64,000 nucleotides of DNA from Sorex araneus (taxonomy: Eukaryota; Chordata; Mammalia; Eulipotyphla; Soricidae): positions 115,335,552 to 115,399,551 of the forward strand of contig NC_073313.1 of NCBI RefSeq assembly GCF_027595985.1. Direction: 5' to 3'. The notes under the pieces were generated by a model. That model searched no databases. It worked only from the letters and a program-made list of their open reading frames with translations, and had not been told where the DNA came from. This document shows positions 54,780 through 64,000 of this stretch, in pieces. Within the stretch, counting starts at the first letter, position 1; the number at the start of each line of letters is the position of its first letter. Made by a program: the position numbers and the translations under genes.

Positions 54780-55095
54780 CCACTTTTGTTTTTCATTATG
54801 TATAAAGTGTTTTTATAGTATTTTCCCCAGTAATTTACATTTCTTACATTGTAGTAAATTATGAATATCTTCATGTAATATAAAGCTAAATAAATCTCAT
54901 AAAAATTGATAGAAATCTAGTGAAGTTTTTGATTACATAGTACTGCATTGTGTGGTCATGCCACATCTGTTTATTTACTTTTGATGAAAGACAAGCATTT
55001 GAGGGTGTTTTGTTTCAGGGTTTTCTGTTTTTGTTTTGGGGCCATAGCCAGCAGTATTCAAGGCTTACTCCTTGCTTAATGGTCAGGGATCATTC
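54780..55095. repeat. Right arm of a ~315-bp inverted duplication
   Basis: Reverse complement of 51165-51480. Shared landmarks include ctgtttatttacttttgatg and gccccaaaac in antisense. Arms are ~3.3 kb apart. Confidence 0.88.
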
Positions 55096-55289
55096 CTTAC
55101 CACAAATTAATTACTACAAATCATCGCCCTATAAAAAATAGACCCCATTTTTTAACAATTGTCAGTTAAAATTTGTGTTACTTAATCAAAAGGTTGAACA
55201 GAATGAAATCTATTCATGTATCCAAAGCAAATTAAGTACAATAATATGTACAAAGTAATAATACCTTACTTTATATCTTTTTCTAATAT

Positions 55290-55440
55290 TAGTGGGCAGA
55301 TAAGGTGCTTGCCTTGTATGTGGCTGATCTGGGTTTGATTCCGCCATCCTATATGGTCTCCCATGCATCACCAGGAGTCGTTCCTGAGGACAGAGCTAGA
55401 AGTAACCTCCAAGCACCAACTGGTGGGCCCCAAAACAAAA
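55290..55440 (+). mobile_element. tRNA SINE, diverged
   Basis: From agtgggcagataaggtgctt to gtgggccccaaaac. The first ~20 bases of the head are missing. Confidence 0.85.
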
Positions 55441-55971
55441 TCAAACAAACAAAACACTTAAGTAAATCAAGTTTAAGTTTCTTCTTTTATCTTCTAAATC
55501 TAGTAACATTTTATACTGAGACTGGTTTTCTTGCTTTTTTAGCTAAAATTTATTTAATCCTATTAAATCTTTAATTAAAGATTTAATTCAAGTCAATATT
55601 TGTCCAAGTTACCTAAACACATTAATTATAAGGGCACACAAGCTATTCATCCATGTGGCCCTACTCCACTGATTCACAACTAAATATCTCAGAAGATGCA
55701 AGCCAAGCAGCTAAAATTCATGGACACTCTGGTCTCCCAGGCCAAGAAATCTAGGGCAACCTTGAGCAGGGGAGTGGACCAAGTCCCTGCCCTGCCAAAG
55801 CCCCACAGCTGTACCCACAGCCCTCTGCACCCAAAACACATAGCATACCATGCTAATGGCTCAACTCCACTACTTCATTAATATTCTCTGCAAGATACCA
55901 AACCATGAAAAATTACAGGTACTCTTGGTGTCCAGACTGAGAACTCTGGTCTTTTATTGTATGTATTTACT
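55441..55971. other. Unannotated unique stretch
   Basis: The part at 55690-55850 is GC-richer (tctggtctcccaggccaaga), but no gene could be supported. Confidence 0.45.
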
Positions 55972-56138
55972 TGCTTTTTGGGTCATACCAGCAATGCTCA
56001 GGGGTTACTCCTGGCTCTGCACTCAGGAATTAATTGCTCATAGTGGTGCTTGGGGGACCATATGGGATGCCAGGGATCAAAACCGGTTCAGGTGCATGCA
56101 AGGCACATGCTCGATCTGCTGTACTATTGCTCCAGCCC
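55972..56138 (-). mobile_element. tRNA SINE
   Basis: Antisense, from tgctttttgggtcatacc to gtactattgctccagcccc. Confidence 0.94.
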
Positions 56139-56384
56139 CAATGCTGTGGTCTCCTAAACTCATCAGCCCAGACCATGGATCCTAAAATATCTGGACTGAG
56201 AGGCTACATACGAGGCCACACAACACCTACCAATTAATCAATACTGAAATTCCAGTAGGAGCACACCATATTACATGGGAAAGTAGCATAGAAGGTGACT
56301 AAACTCAGAAAACAAGCAAAAAACACTGAAGGCTCAATTAGCAACAGCTTAGTAAATCTTAACAAAGACTTAAAAACCCCATGG

Positions 56385-56560
56385 GGAGGGGACTGGAGCA
56401 ATAGCACAGCGGGTAGGGCATTTGCCTTGCACGCAGCCAACCCGGATTCGATTCCCAGCATCCCATATGGTCACCTGAGCACCACCATGGGTAATTCCTG
56501 AGTGCAGAAACATAAATCACCTCTGTGCATCGTTGGGTGTGACCCAAAAACGCAAAAAAA
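56385..56560 (+). mobile_element. tRNA SINE, young copy
   Basis: Near-consensus. Flanks are aaaaccccatgg at about 56373-56384 and aaaacccatgg at about 56562-56572. Confidence 0.95.
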
Positions 56561-56572
56561 AAAAACCCATGG

Positions 56573-57063
56573 TGATATATAACAATTATCACATATTTTC
56601 TTATACTGAAATATTTTTGGTAATTCCTTTAGCCATTTAGCTGCATCATGCAATATAAGATAAATTATCATATGCCTAAGGGGCAGGCTTGGAGGGTGGT
56701 TTGATAAATGGGGACAGCGGTTGAAGGAAGGTCACTTTGGCTGTGGGATAGATGTTCAAACACTGAAAGCCCTTAACTGGATTATCAACAACTTTTCAAA
56801 CCGTGATGTTAAAAATTGTAAGGGCAAAAATGCATCCCAGTACTCACCATGTCATCAAAACTATACGTAAGTCACTTGATTTCCCAGGAAGGAAATGTTT
56901 TTCAATAAATTTACAATTTACAATTCACATCATTTCCCAATATAAATTAATAATCTCAGCATACAGTATATATCATAGTCTGAACTGTTCTTACTGCAAC
57001 TAAATGAAAGTGGAAACAGAAATTAATATTTGCAAGATGGGAGCAAGCAAAGAAAATGATTTC
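56573..57063. other. Stretch with a possible old L1 tail
   Basis: The part at 56690-56820 (gggtggtttgataaatgggg, then gatagatgttcaaacact) may be a decayed L1 3' UTR. The rest is unrecognised. Confidence 0.4.
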
Positions 57064-57379
57064 ATGACTATATAACTATTTTTTAATTGAATCACTGTGA
57101 GAACAGTTATAAAGCTTTCCAGTCTAAGTCTCAGTCACACAATGACCAAGCACCCATCCCCTCACCAGTGAACACCCTCCACCACCAAGAACCCTAGTTT
57201 ACCCCCATCCCACCCCTTCCCCTGCCTATGTGGTAAATGATTTACACCTTATTCTCTCTCTGCTTTGATCACATTAAATATTTTGACAAAAGATCCACCA
57301 TTATTAGTTGGAATTTTCCCCTACATCCAGACCTGCAGAAAAGGCATCATTAGATAATTTGTTTTCTATTGCTGATATG

Positions 57380-57616
57380 GGGGCTGGAGCAATAGCGCAG
57401 TGGGTAGGGCGTTTGGCTGGGGTTTGATTCCTCTGCCCCTCTCAGAGAGCCTGGCAAGCTACCGAGAGTATCTCGCCCACATGGCAGAGCCTGGCAAGGT
57501 CCCTGTGGCGAATTCGATATGCCACAAACAGCAACAACAAGTCTCACAATGGAGACATTACTAGTGCCTGCTCGAGCAAATTGATGAGCAATGGGATGAC
57601 AGTGACAGTGACAGTG
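57380..57616 (+). mobile_element. SINE2 nested in composite C4
   Basis: Head, RTE body and tail with a (GACAGT)n terminus. It is flanked by attgctgatatg (57368-57379) and attgctaatatg (57617-57628). Confidence 0.94.
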
Positions 57617-57763
57617 ATTGCTAATATGAAGAGCATTTTGGATTTCTGATATTTTAGTAATAAGTCTGGAGGGGTTTCTGCCAAAAGCCACTGTGTTCCA
57701 ACATTGTTTTGTGTGCCTCTGGGATCATGGCCGTTCAGGAGCCAGTAGCTGTTTGTGGGCTGC

Positions 57764-58863
57764 TGTTATCCTACATATAACATAGCCTCAAGTAGTTTAG
57801 ATTTATTGGGTTGTTCCCATCACAGTGCTCCCATTCCTCTGTGCTTATTTGTAACTTCTTTCTTTGTGTTCTGTTGACTTGTAAATATTGTTTTTCTCTT
57901 CTTCTTGAGTCCTTTGCAGGGTTTATTCAGAGCCATGTCCTTTTATATGGGTACAGGAAGGCAGTAGCAAATGCTATGCTTTTGTAACCTGGGAGTCATT
58001 TGACTCTACATGATATTTTCCTCCTGGGCATCTGTTCTCTCGACCTAAGCCTCAGCTGCCCTTACTTCCTAGCACCCCCAAAGGCAGGGTCCCGACTAGG
58101 GACTGGATGGACCCAGGGCAATCGGTGAGCTATGTGCTACCCTGGTATCGAGATGGGCCTGGCCCAAGTGCCTAATGCTTAACTATAAGTTAAGAGCTGG
58201 GTCATGGACAAATGCTGTCATGATCCAAAAAAGTAATAACTACATTCGGACCCTGCTAGGGTTAGGAATGATTAATCTGGCCTGAGCTCTGTAGTCTGAG
58301 TCTATGGCAAGATGTTTCCAGGAGAGCTGCCCTACAAGCCTCAGTGTATCTCTCACTGTGTCCATAAAAAAAGCTAGTATTAAGATGTTGATGGAGTTTT
58401 TGTACTGAGGAAAGGAGAAAAACACCTTAAGAGGTATTTTGCCTGTGGGCAGTCAGGAAGGACTTTGGAATACCTCTAGGTGGTGTTTCCTTTGAACCTG
58501 GTGGGCCCCAGGAAGGGCTTTCTTATGTTGATTTTGCTACCAGACTGTGTGTAGCCTAGAGTGCAAGGGGGAGAGACAAGTAGGGGGAGAGACTAGTCAA
58601 GAAGGAGCAGAATCCAGAGAGTGGGCATGGAGGAGTGAGGAGCTAGGAAGGAAGAGTGCGTGAGAAGAGAGATAAATGACTGAATAAACTGTAACTAATC
58701 AGCAACCAGCTTGGTACTCGTTCTTCCTTTGCCTGCCCTTGGCCAACAGCCATCCCAATCCAGTCCACACACAGCGGCTCCAGAGCACCGAATGTGGGTG
58801 CGGAGATACAGCCACCCGGAGAGGCCATGAAAACACACACTTCAGCATGCATAGATTTTTACA
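57764..58863 (+). mobile_element. ERV LTR nested in composite C4
   Basis: The 1100-bp unit begins TGTTATCC and ends TTTTTACA. It carries a gactgaataaactg polyadenylation region (about 58679-58692) and a U5-like segment with cagcggctccagagcacc. Flanks ggctgc (57758-57763) and ggcggc (58864-58869) match at 5 of 6 bases. The C4 sequence continues across it, confirming the limits. It is related to the antisense LTR at 39360-40276. Confidence 0.87.
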
Positions 58864-59556
58864 GGCGGCAACTTGGGGCTTCGGTGGGGCAGGGAGAGGG
58901 TCTGGTTACACCCTCCATCCCATGAGGCCCTGCGTGTCACATCACTTTAGTCTCATGCTTGGTTGTTCAATAGACGCTGAAAAGGTGGAAGCCACCATGT
59001 TGCTGAGGAGAAAAGGCGGAAGGGACAAACACCTTTCCCCACCCAGGGTGGCCCGGTACCGCCGTTTAATGCTCAGTCCAGATGCATTTCTGCCAAAAGC
59101 CGCTGGGTACCGAAATTGGTTTGTGTGCCTCTGGGATGATGGCTGTTCAGGAGCCAGGAGCCGTTCGTGGGCAGCAACTCAGGGCCTCGTTGGGGCGGGG
59201 AGAGGGGCCAGTACCACCCCCATCCCACAAGGCCCCATGTGTCACCACTTTCTCTCTAGTTTGGGGCAGGGACAGACCCTAGATCATTTATTTTCCATTA
59301 CTCACTTTGTATATCAGGAAAGGTCGAGTAGCCACATAAGTGGCTGCACGGTTGGAGGAATACTCCTGTAGCAACATACCAGAGCCATGCTTATAGAAGA
59401 TCATGGGATTCCATCTGGAGAAGGCGGGGAGATTGCACCTGCTCCATCTGGGGGTCCCAGAGATATTGGGTCGGTATGGAGCCTGGAGAATTGTCCAGTG
59501 TTGTGGTGCCTACTGGCTTTCTTCACTGCTGAGTGCGGCAAGATGACTGTATAACT

Positions 59557-60385
59557 TTTATGAGAAGTGATACTGTACAAATATATGACTCTACCTTCTA
59601 TCCTTTACATTTTCTTTCCATTTGGCAAAAACACACAGACACAAGAGGCAATGTGTATTCACAAAAAACGTTGTACTTATGCTATCTATAACTGCAACAG
59701 CTACACGAAGTAACAAAGACACTCCCGCATGCAAGCTGGATATGTGGTCACAAAAATGGATACTATAGAAATAATTTAAAAAATAAAGTTTTCAAAAGTT
59801 CAATAGAGTTCAAACACCTTCTTCATTTCAGCTCCACTACTGCTGGACTGAAACAGAGATGGATTCCGTTTTCTTTTCCTTCTTTTTTTGATGAGCAAAG
59901 TTAAAAATATCTGTTGCATCAAACTGTAGACTTCATATTATCCTTGTTTTTTCTTTTTTGATCTTAACAAATCTGACATCTTTTCTACTGGCAGTAAACA
60001 GAAAGTCCTTCATTTTCTCAACTTCCTGAAACATGTTAATAAGAATACAGGACAACACAAGGATGCATACTTCCATTCCCCACACAGATAGAGCTCTCCT
60101 TTTTATGTATACTGCAGCTATTTCACTGACCAAGAAACCCTAATAATTTACCAATATAAAACATTTTCTTATAATTATATGACATACAAAATATTTTAGA
60201 ATTTTTATATAAAGCCAACAGATTCTCAATTCCAAATCAGAAATTTTTGAGTATTCAAACGATAATATATAATCTGGAGTATCATGGCCAATTAGTGCAT
60301 ATGGCATCTTATATTTATCTCCTTATAAAAGCTCATCTTTGCATTCTCCCAGCTTTCTTCAAATTAAAACTAAATATTTTCTACT
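59557..60385. other. Unannotated unique stretch
   Basis: AT-rich. A 66-codon minus-strand open frame (59933-60133) has no recognisable family and is not called. Confidence 0.45.
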
Positions 60386-61100
60386 TTAATCATGCAGTCA
60401 TATGTTTTAACCATTTATGTTAGCTTCCTTTTTGACAACATAGTGAGTATAGAATTGTATAAACAGGATCAGTATATAGCATTTTTAGACAATATTCAAA
60501 ATTTCTGTGGGGATTACAAATATTTTAGTATACTGTTCATTCCTTTAATTTCCAGTAACATCATGCATTTACTACTCTTTAATGAACTAAGCTTTCCCAT
60601 TATACTTCAGTCATTCCTTGTTTTCTTTCCTCTCTTTATTCACATTGGATTTTCATTCTTTTGTGGAGTTTTATTTAGGCAGACATCTCTTTCCAGGCTC
60701 ATATATTCACTTGCTGATAGCCTTCTTCAGACCTATTTGTCCTTTTACACCCAGTCAGCATTCTTACTTTCTATAATTGGCAAGATGTTCCAGGCTCATC
60801 TTGCTTTCTCCTGCCCCAAGATTTGGTTCCAGCTATCCTCCAAGGAGCCCTGGTTCCTTTTAATGAAGAATAGTTTAAGGAGCCAAAATCTGGGCGCTAG
60901 AGTTCAATACAGATTATTTTACAAAGCTGCTGCTAATGGGTAAGGGACTTTAGGGATCATTTAAGCCAGGGTAGAGAACATTAGGCACACAATGAAATCA
61001 AGTGGTCTAGGCCTGGTGCATGATGCGACAGACTGCTCCTCTTCAACTGCCTGCCGTCTACTGCCTGTATAGTATGTACTTTGAGCAATATTGTAAATAT
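60386..61100. other. Possible ancient LINE remnant
   Basis: The text near 60785-60900 (gttccaggctcatcttg, ccaaggagccctggttcctt, aatctgggcgctag) is reminiscent of very old mammalian L1-related repeats. The 183-codon open frame over it (60392-60943) is hydrophobic but has no family resemblance, and is probably chance. Confidence 0.4.
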
Positions 61101-61925
61101 ACATACAGCCCTTGGCAGAAACAGGCATCTCACCCCAGAATTAGGCTATTGTAGTGACAGAGCAAGATTTTATATTTCAAAGGTATTGTGACTTATTTGA
61201 AATCTCTTCATATCGTCAAGGCCAACTCTCATTCCACATTTCACTGTTGTCAATGGTTTTTTTCTGTTCCTTTTTCTTCGACAGATCCTATACTTTGCTC
61301 CACATTATAAAGGTCCAAATACTCCCCACTGCTTTAATAACCTGTATTGTTTAATTTTTACTCCAGAAAGAAAATAAATGTCAATTTTTCTCCACATAGT
61401 ATTATCAATTTTAGCAAACAAAACCACATGAATATTTGGCATATCTGTATATACTAAAACAATTTATGTGGTTATTTGAAAGTCATATTTAACTGAACAT
61501 CCTGTATTTTGTCTGGAGATACAAATGAAAAGAGAGAAGTGCTCTATTAGAATTTTTAAACTTCCTAAGCAATAAGTTCACATAGATTAATTTCTCTGTC
61601 TCACATAAACTTTCATAACATTAAGGTCTTAAATGCACACATTGAATTAAAGTATATTTCAATTACATATTCACCTTACATTAAGTATTTAACAAAAACA
61701 TTACAATTGGAGACATTTTTGTGTATTTCAAAAGGTTTTGGTCAATACTGAAATAAATATAAAGGATTTATAGTTGTTGCCATAAAAAATTTAGTGCAAA
61801 TATCCTAATCTTCGCATGGATTAAAATATACCATGCTTGCCTTCCCAAGTTTGCAATCTGTGGTAGTTGCACAGCCACCAAAGACTTAAAATATGTCAAA
61901 AACATAGTTAATAGTTTTCCCAAGT
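61101..61925. other. Unannotated unique stretch
   Basis: AT-rich. No gene or repeat was recognised. Confidence 0.5.
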
Positions 61926-62037
61926 TGGGGGCCAGAATATTCCATACAGTCCTGTAAGTACCACCAGGAGTAATTCCTGAGCACACAGCCAAGATTTACT
62001 CCCTGAGTATCACCAGGTGTAACCCTCCCCCAAAATT
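61926..62037 (+). mobile_element. tRNA SINE fragment
   Basis: An internally deleted copy: the head gggggccagaatattccata joins directly to the body part ccaccaggagtaattcctga. The segment with the B box is absent. Confidence 0.85.
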
Positions 62038-62126
62038 TCCCAAGAAACTCCTCCCAATATTTACCATTTTAATTTGGAGCCTCTGATTAAAATCCCAGGG
62101 CAGGGGAAAGGAGCACGCGCCAAAAG

Positions 62127-62128
<2 letters not shown>

Positions 62129-62166
<38 letters not shown>
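62129..62166. repeat. (AT)n microsatellite
   Basis: About 19 AT units. Confidence 0.96.
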
Positions 62167-62169
<3 letters not shown>

Positions 62170-62324
62170 AATGCATATATCAATGTATAAAAGTATATAT
62201 GCATATATATACTTGTGTGGTATAAAGAATAAGTGCTCTTGATAAACTTTTTACTTTTAAATATTACCCACACACACAAAAATAAAAGACTGAGCATAAA
62301 ATCAAAAATTTAAAATATATGGGG

Positions 62325-62485
62325 CTACGCAGTAATACAGTGGGCAGGGAGCTTGCCTTGCAAGCAGCATACTAGAGTTCAATTCTCAGCATTCAATATG
62401 GTACCCCAATCCCACTAGAAGTGATCCCAGAGCACAAAGTTAGGAGTAATCCCTGACACACAGTCAGGTGTGCCCTAAAACAAAG
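62325..62485 (+). mobile_element. tRNA SINE, diverged
   Basis: From ggctacgcagtaatacagtg to caggtgtgccctaaaac. Confidence 0.87.
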
Positions 62486-63317
62486 AGAATTTAGAATATA
62501 AAGAAAAATAAATTCTCAAAAAGAGAAAAAAGATTGAATTTGATAACATGAATAATAGAATGGGCAAATAAAATAAGAAGCTGTTTTTTTCATGACTAAA
62601 TGAAAGAAAAAAGAATAACAAAAATTAATTTCCAGCAAAACCACTTAAGAAATGACTAGCTAAATATTATATATATAGTGCCCCCTTCAAAACAGGGAAT
62701 GTTAAATATACATAAATATAAAATAGATATTTATATAACTGCATACACTTATAGTATTTTAAGGTTTTAAAAATAAAATATTTAAAAATATTACAAAGAA
62801 ATATGCATGGATAAAAATGATGACTTTCTGAAAAATGAGATTACCCCAAAATTCAGTTTACTTTTTGCTTCTCTCCTGTATATTTAAAAAGTTTTCTTGT
62901 TTAGACATAAGAAAAAAGCAGCTAATTTTATTAACAATATTATGCACACACTCAAACATACACACACAGTCTTTAGGTACTGAAGATACTTGAAACCAAT
63001 GTTGAAAGCTAATGTTTTTAAGTGATTATATTAGTACTTTGTTTGCATAACATGTTCTTGAACTTCTACATTTATATGTAGAATGCAACTTTAAAAATAG
63101 ATTGAGGCGATGAATGCAGATAAATTTCATTTAAGAAACAAAAATAATACCTTTCTATCCATGGTATATGTATGTCTACAAAGCAACAGGAGACTGGCAA
63201 AATAAAACTATAAGGATTGTTTTTAGGTGGTAGCATTTTGTGCAATTTTCAGTTCATTAATTTGTTGTTTCTTGATGCATTTTCCAAATTCTATCCAATC
63301 CCCAAAAAACAATAATT
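62486..63317. other. Unannotated unique stretch
   Basis: AT-rich. No gene or repeat was recognised. Confidence 0.5.
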
Positions 63318-63446
63318 TGGGGGCTAGAGCACTAGCATAGCAGGTAGGACAATTGCCTCGCACACGGCTGACCCAGGTTTGATCCTGGCGCACCATATGC
63401 CAGGAGTGATACCTGAGTGCAGAGCTAGAAGTACTGTCCCTTCCAA
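63318..63446 (+). mobile_element. tRNA SINE, internally shortened
   Basis: Well-preserved head (gggggctagagcactagcat) and B box (caggtttgatcctgg). The body is shortened after caccatatgccagg. Confidence 0.88.
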
Positions 63447-63795
63447 TACATAAATAAAGAAGGGTAGAATATTTTTAAATAATAAATGCAATTTTTAAAC
63501 CTATCCTATTTTCTCAAGAAAACTTGTGTACAGAATTACACCCAAATGCCGTCACAGTCAAAACCGGATATACTTAAATGGTTTTGATCAGAAATGGAAT
63601 CAGTGGGAAATGAATAAACCGTTTCTGAGTGGCCTGGTGAAAGTTCACCATTATCTTTGAACCATTTTTGCTGTATCTTTTATTATATTTTTATATTATA
63701 TATATATGTGTGTGTATATATAGCTTATCAAGACCGTCCGCTTTCTCCTTCTGCTTCTAGTCAAGGAAAAACCTGGGGAAACAGATGTGTTAGTG

Positions 63796-64000
63796 CTAGA
63801 CGAGAGCTGAGGCTTTCTCGTCTCCTGTCGCCCCCCGGGCTTTCCCACAAAAATAACATATCTTCCGCCAGGAAAAATTCATTGAAAAGCACGTTTTACA
63901 ATCCCAGTCTCCCGCTTTGCGCTTAATGACACGTTTGGCAGACGGTGGGCCGCTGGATTCCGTCACGGCCCCCTGGGTGAAGGGCTCCATGGCTGTCTGG
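63796..64000 (-). CDS. 3' end of a RanBP2-type zinc-finger ORF, TEX13-like (partial)
   Basis: On the minus strand an open frame enters from the right edge and ends at TAG (63798-63796). An ATG at 63990-63988 gives 64 codons, but the frame is open upstream of it, so the true start may lie outside the window. The segment KAGDWDCKTCFSMNFSWRK followed by ICYFCGKARG is a RanBP2-type zinc finger: W-x-C-x2-C, then C-x2-C, with NFSWR between. This domain binds RNA or ubiquitin in various proteins. The wording closely resembles the C-terminal finger of the X-linked, testis-expressed TEX13 family as I remember it. An AATAAA on the minus strand (63684-63679), ~110 bases after the stop, could be its poly(A) signal. 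GC content is higher than in the neighbouring DNA. It could also be a retrocopy. Confidence 0.55.
   Translation of the reverse strand, partial: QTAMEPFTQGAVTESSGPPSAKRVIKRKAGDWDCKTCFSMNFSWRKICYFCGKARGATGDEKASALV

Larger units (their letters stand above)
57078..59542 (-). mobile_element. L1-tailed composite element with two nested insertions (C4)
   Basis: Without the SINE2 (57380-57616) and the LTR (57764-58863), the element is ~1.1 kb, the same as C2 and C3. On the minus strand it starts near cttgccgcactcagcag (59542). It has two related GC-rich units: + strand copies of gtgtgcctctgggatcatgg at 57712 and gtgtgcctctgggatgatgg at 59121. It passes through a catcagaaatccaaaatg-type middle and ends in an L1-like tail at 57078. 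The duplication atgactatataact (57064-57077) against atgactgtataact (59543-59556) flanks the whole. Confidence 0.8.

Noticed and set aside
58739-59371. A 210-codon open frame
   Set aside because: It crosses the junction of an ERV LTR and a composite element and resembles no protein family. GC-rich units simply lack stops.
60392-60943. A 183-codon hydrophobic open frame
   Set aside because: No recognisable motif, AT-driven hydrophobicity, and the DNA resembles an ancient repeat.

Overview
This window is mammalian intergenic or intronic DNA, and the repeats point to a shrew (genus Sorex, most likely the common shrew S. araneus). The diagnostic signal is a tRNA-derived SINE, present in more than thirty copies on both strands. 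It has a recognisable A box (TAGCACAGCGGG), a B box (GGTTCGATTCC), a body ending in GTGTGACCCAAAAAG and an A-rich tail. A second SINE type ends in the 3' tail of an RTE-clade LINE. I know these elements from Sorex. The naming is from memory and was not checked against a database.

No intact protein-coding gene lies wholly inside the window. Two gene-related features are visible. One is a processed pseudogene of CAMSAP3, covering its C-terminal CKK domain, at about 9072-9990 (+). The other is the 3' end of an open frame with a RanBP2-type zinc finger (TEX13-like) on the minus strand at 63796-64000, running off the right edge. If that is a TEX13 gene, the window may be X-linked, which would suit its high L1 content.

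The rest is retrotransposon stratigraphy over AT-rich unique DNA. L1 occurs as ancient remnants (7.5, 11.0, 16-19, 43.8-48.4 kb), as younger 5'-truncated copies, and as instructive insertions. Among these are a twin-primed inversion at 33.4-35.3 kb, two 3' transductions (16.3-17.5 and 46.4-46.9 kb), a 72-bp micro-insertion (54.7 kb), and a chimera in which an antisense 5S rRNA fragment is fused to an L1 3' end between target-site duplications (36.3-37.6 kb). RTE occurs as a 2.2-kb 5'-truncated copy with a readable reverse transcriptase (29.7-31.9 kb) and as a 5'-end fragment (51.5-52.2 kb). ERV LTRs lie at 8.2, 28.7, 39.4 and 57.8 kb.

The most interesting pattern is that both LINE families appear to have non-autonomous followers built from their two ends. 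(1) A roughly 1.05-1.1 kb L1-tailed composite family carries GC-rich 5' units with YY1-like motifs, sometimes in tandem at about 310-bp spacing, joined to an L1-like 3' UTR. It has no ORF and is flanked by long target-site duplications (4.9, 42.1, 48.5 and 57.1-59.5 kb, plus a truncated copy at 10.1 kb). (2) A series of RTE-derived elements joins the RTE 5' UTR directly to its 3' tail, with or without a tRNA head (13.8, 15.1, 21.3, 25.0, 35.9, 53.2, 57.4 kb). This resembles the bovine BovB / Bov-A / Bov-tA system but uses a different RTE. Individual insertions are nested, so relative ages can be read, for example L1-composite, then SINE2 and ERV LTR, at 57.1-59.5 kb.
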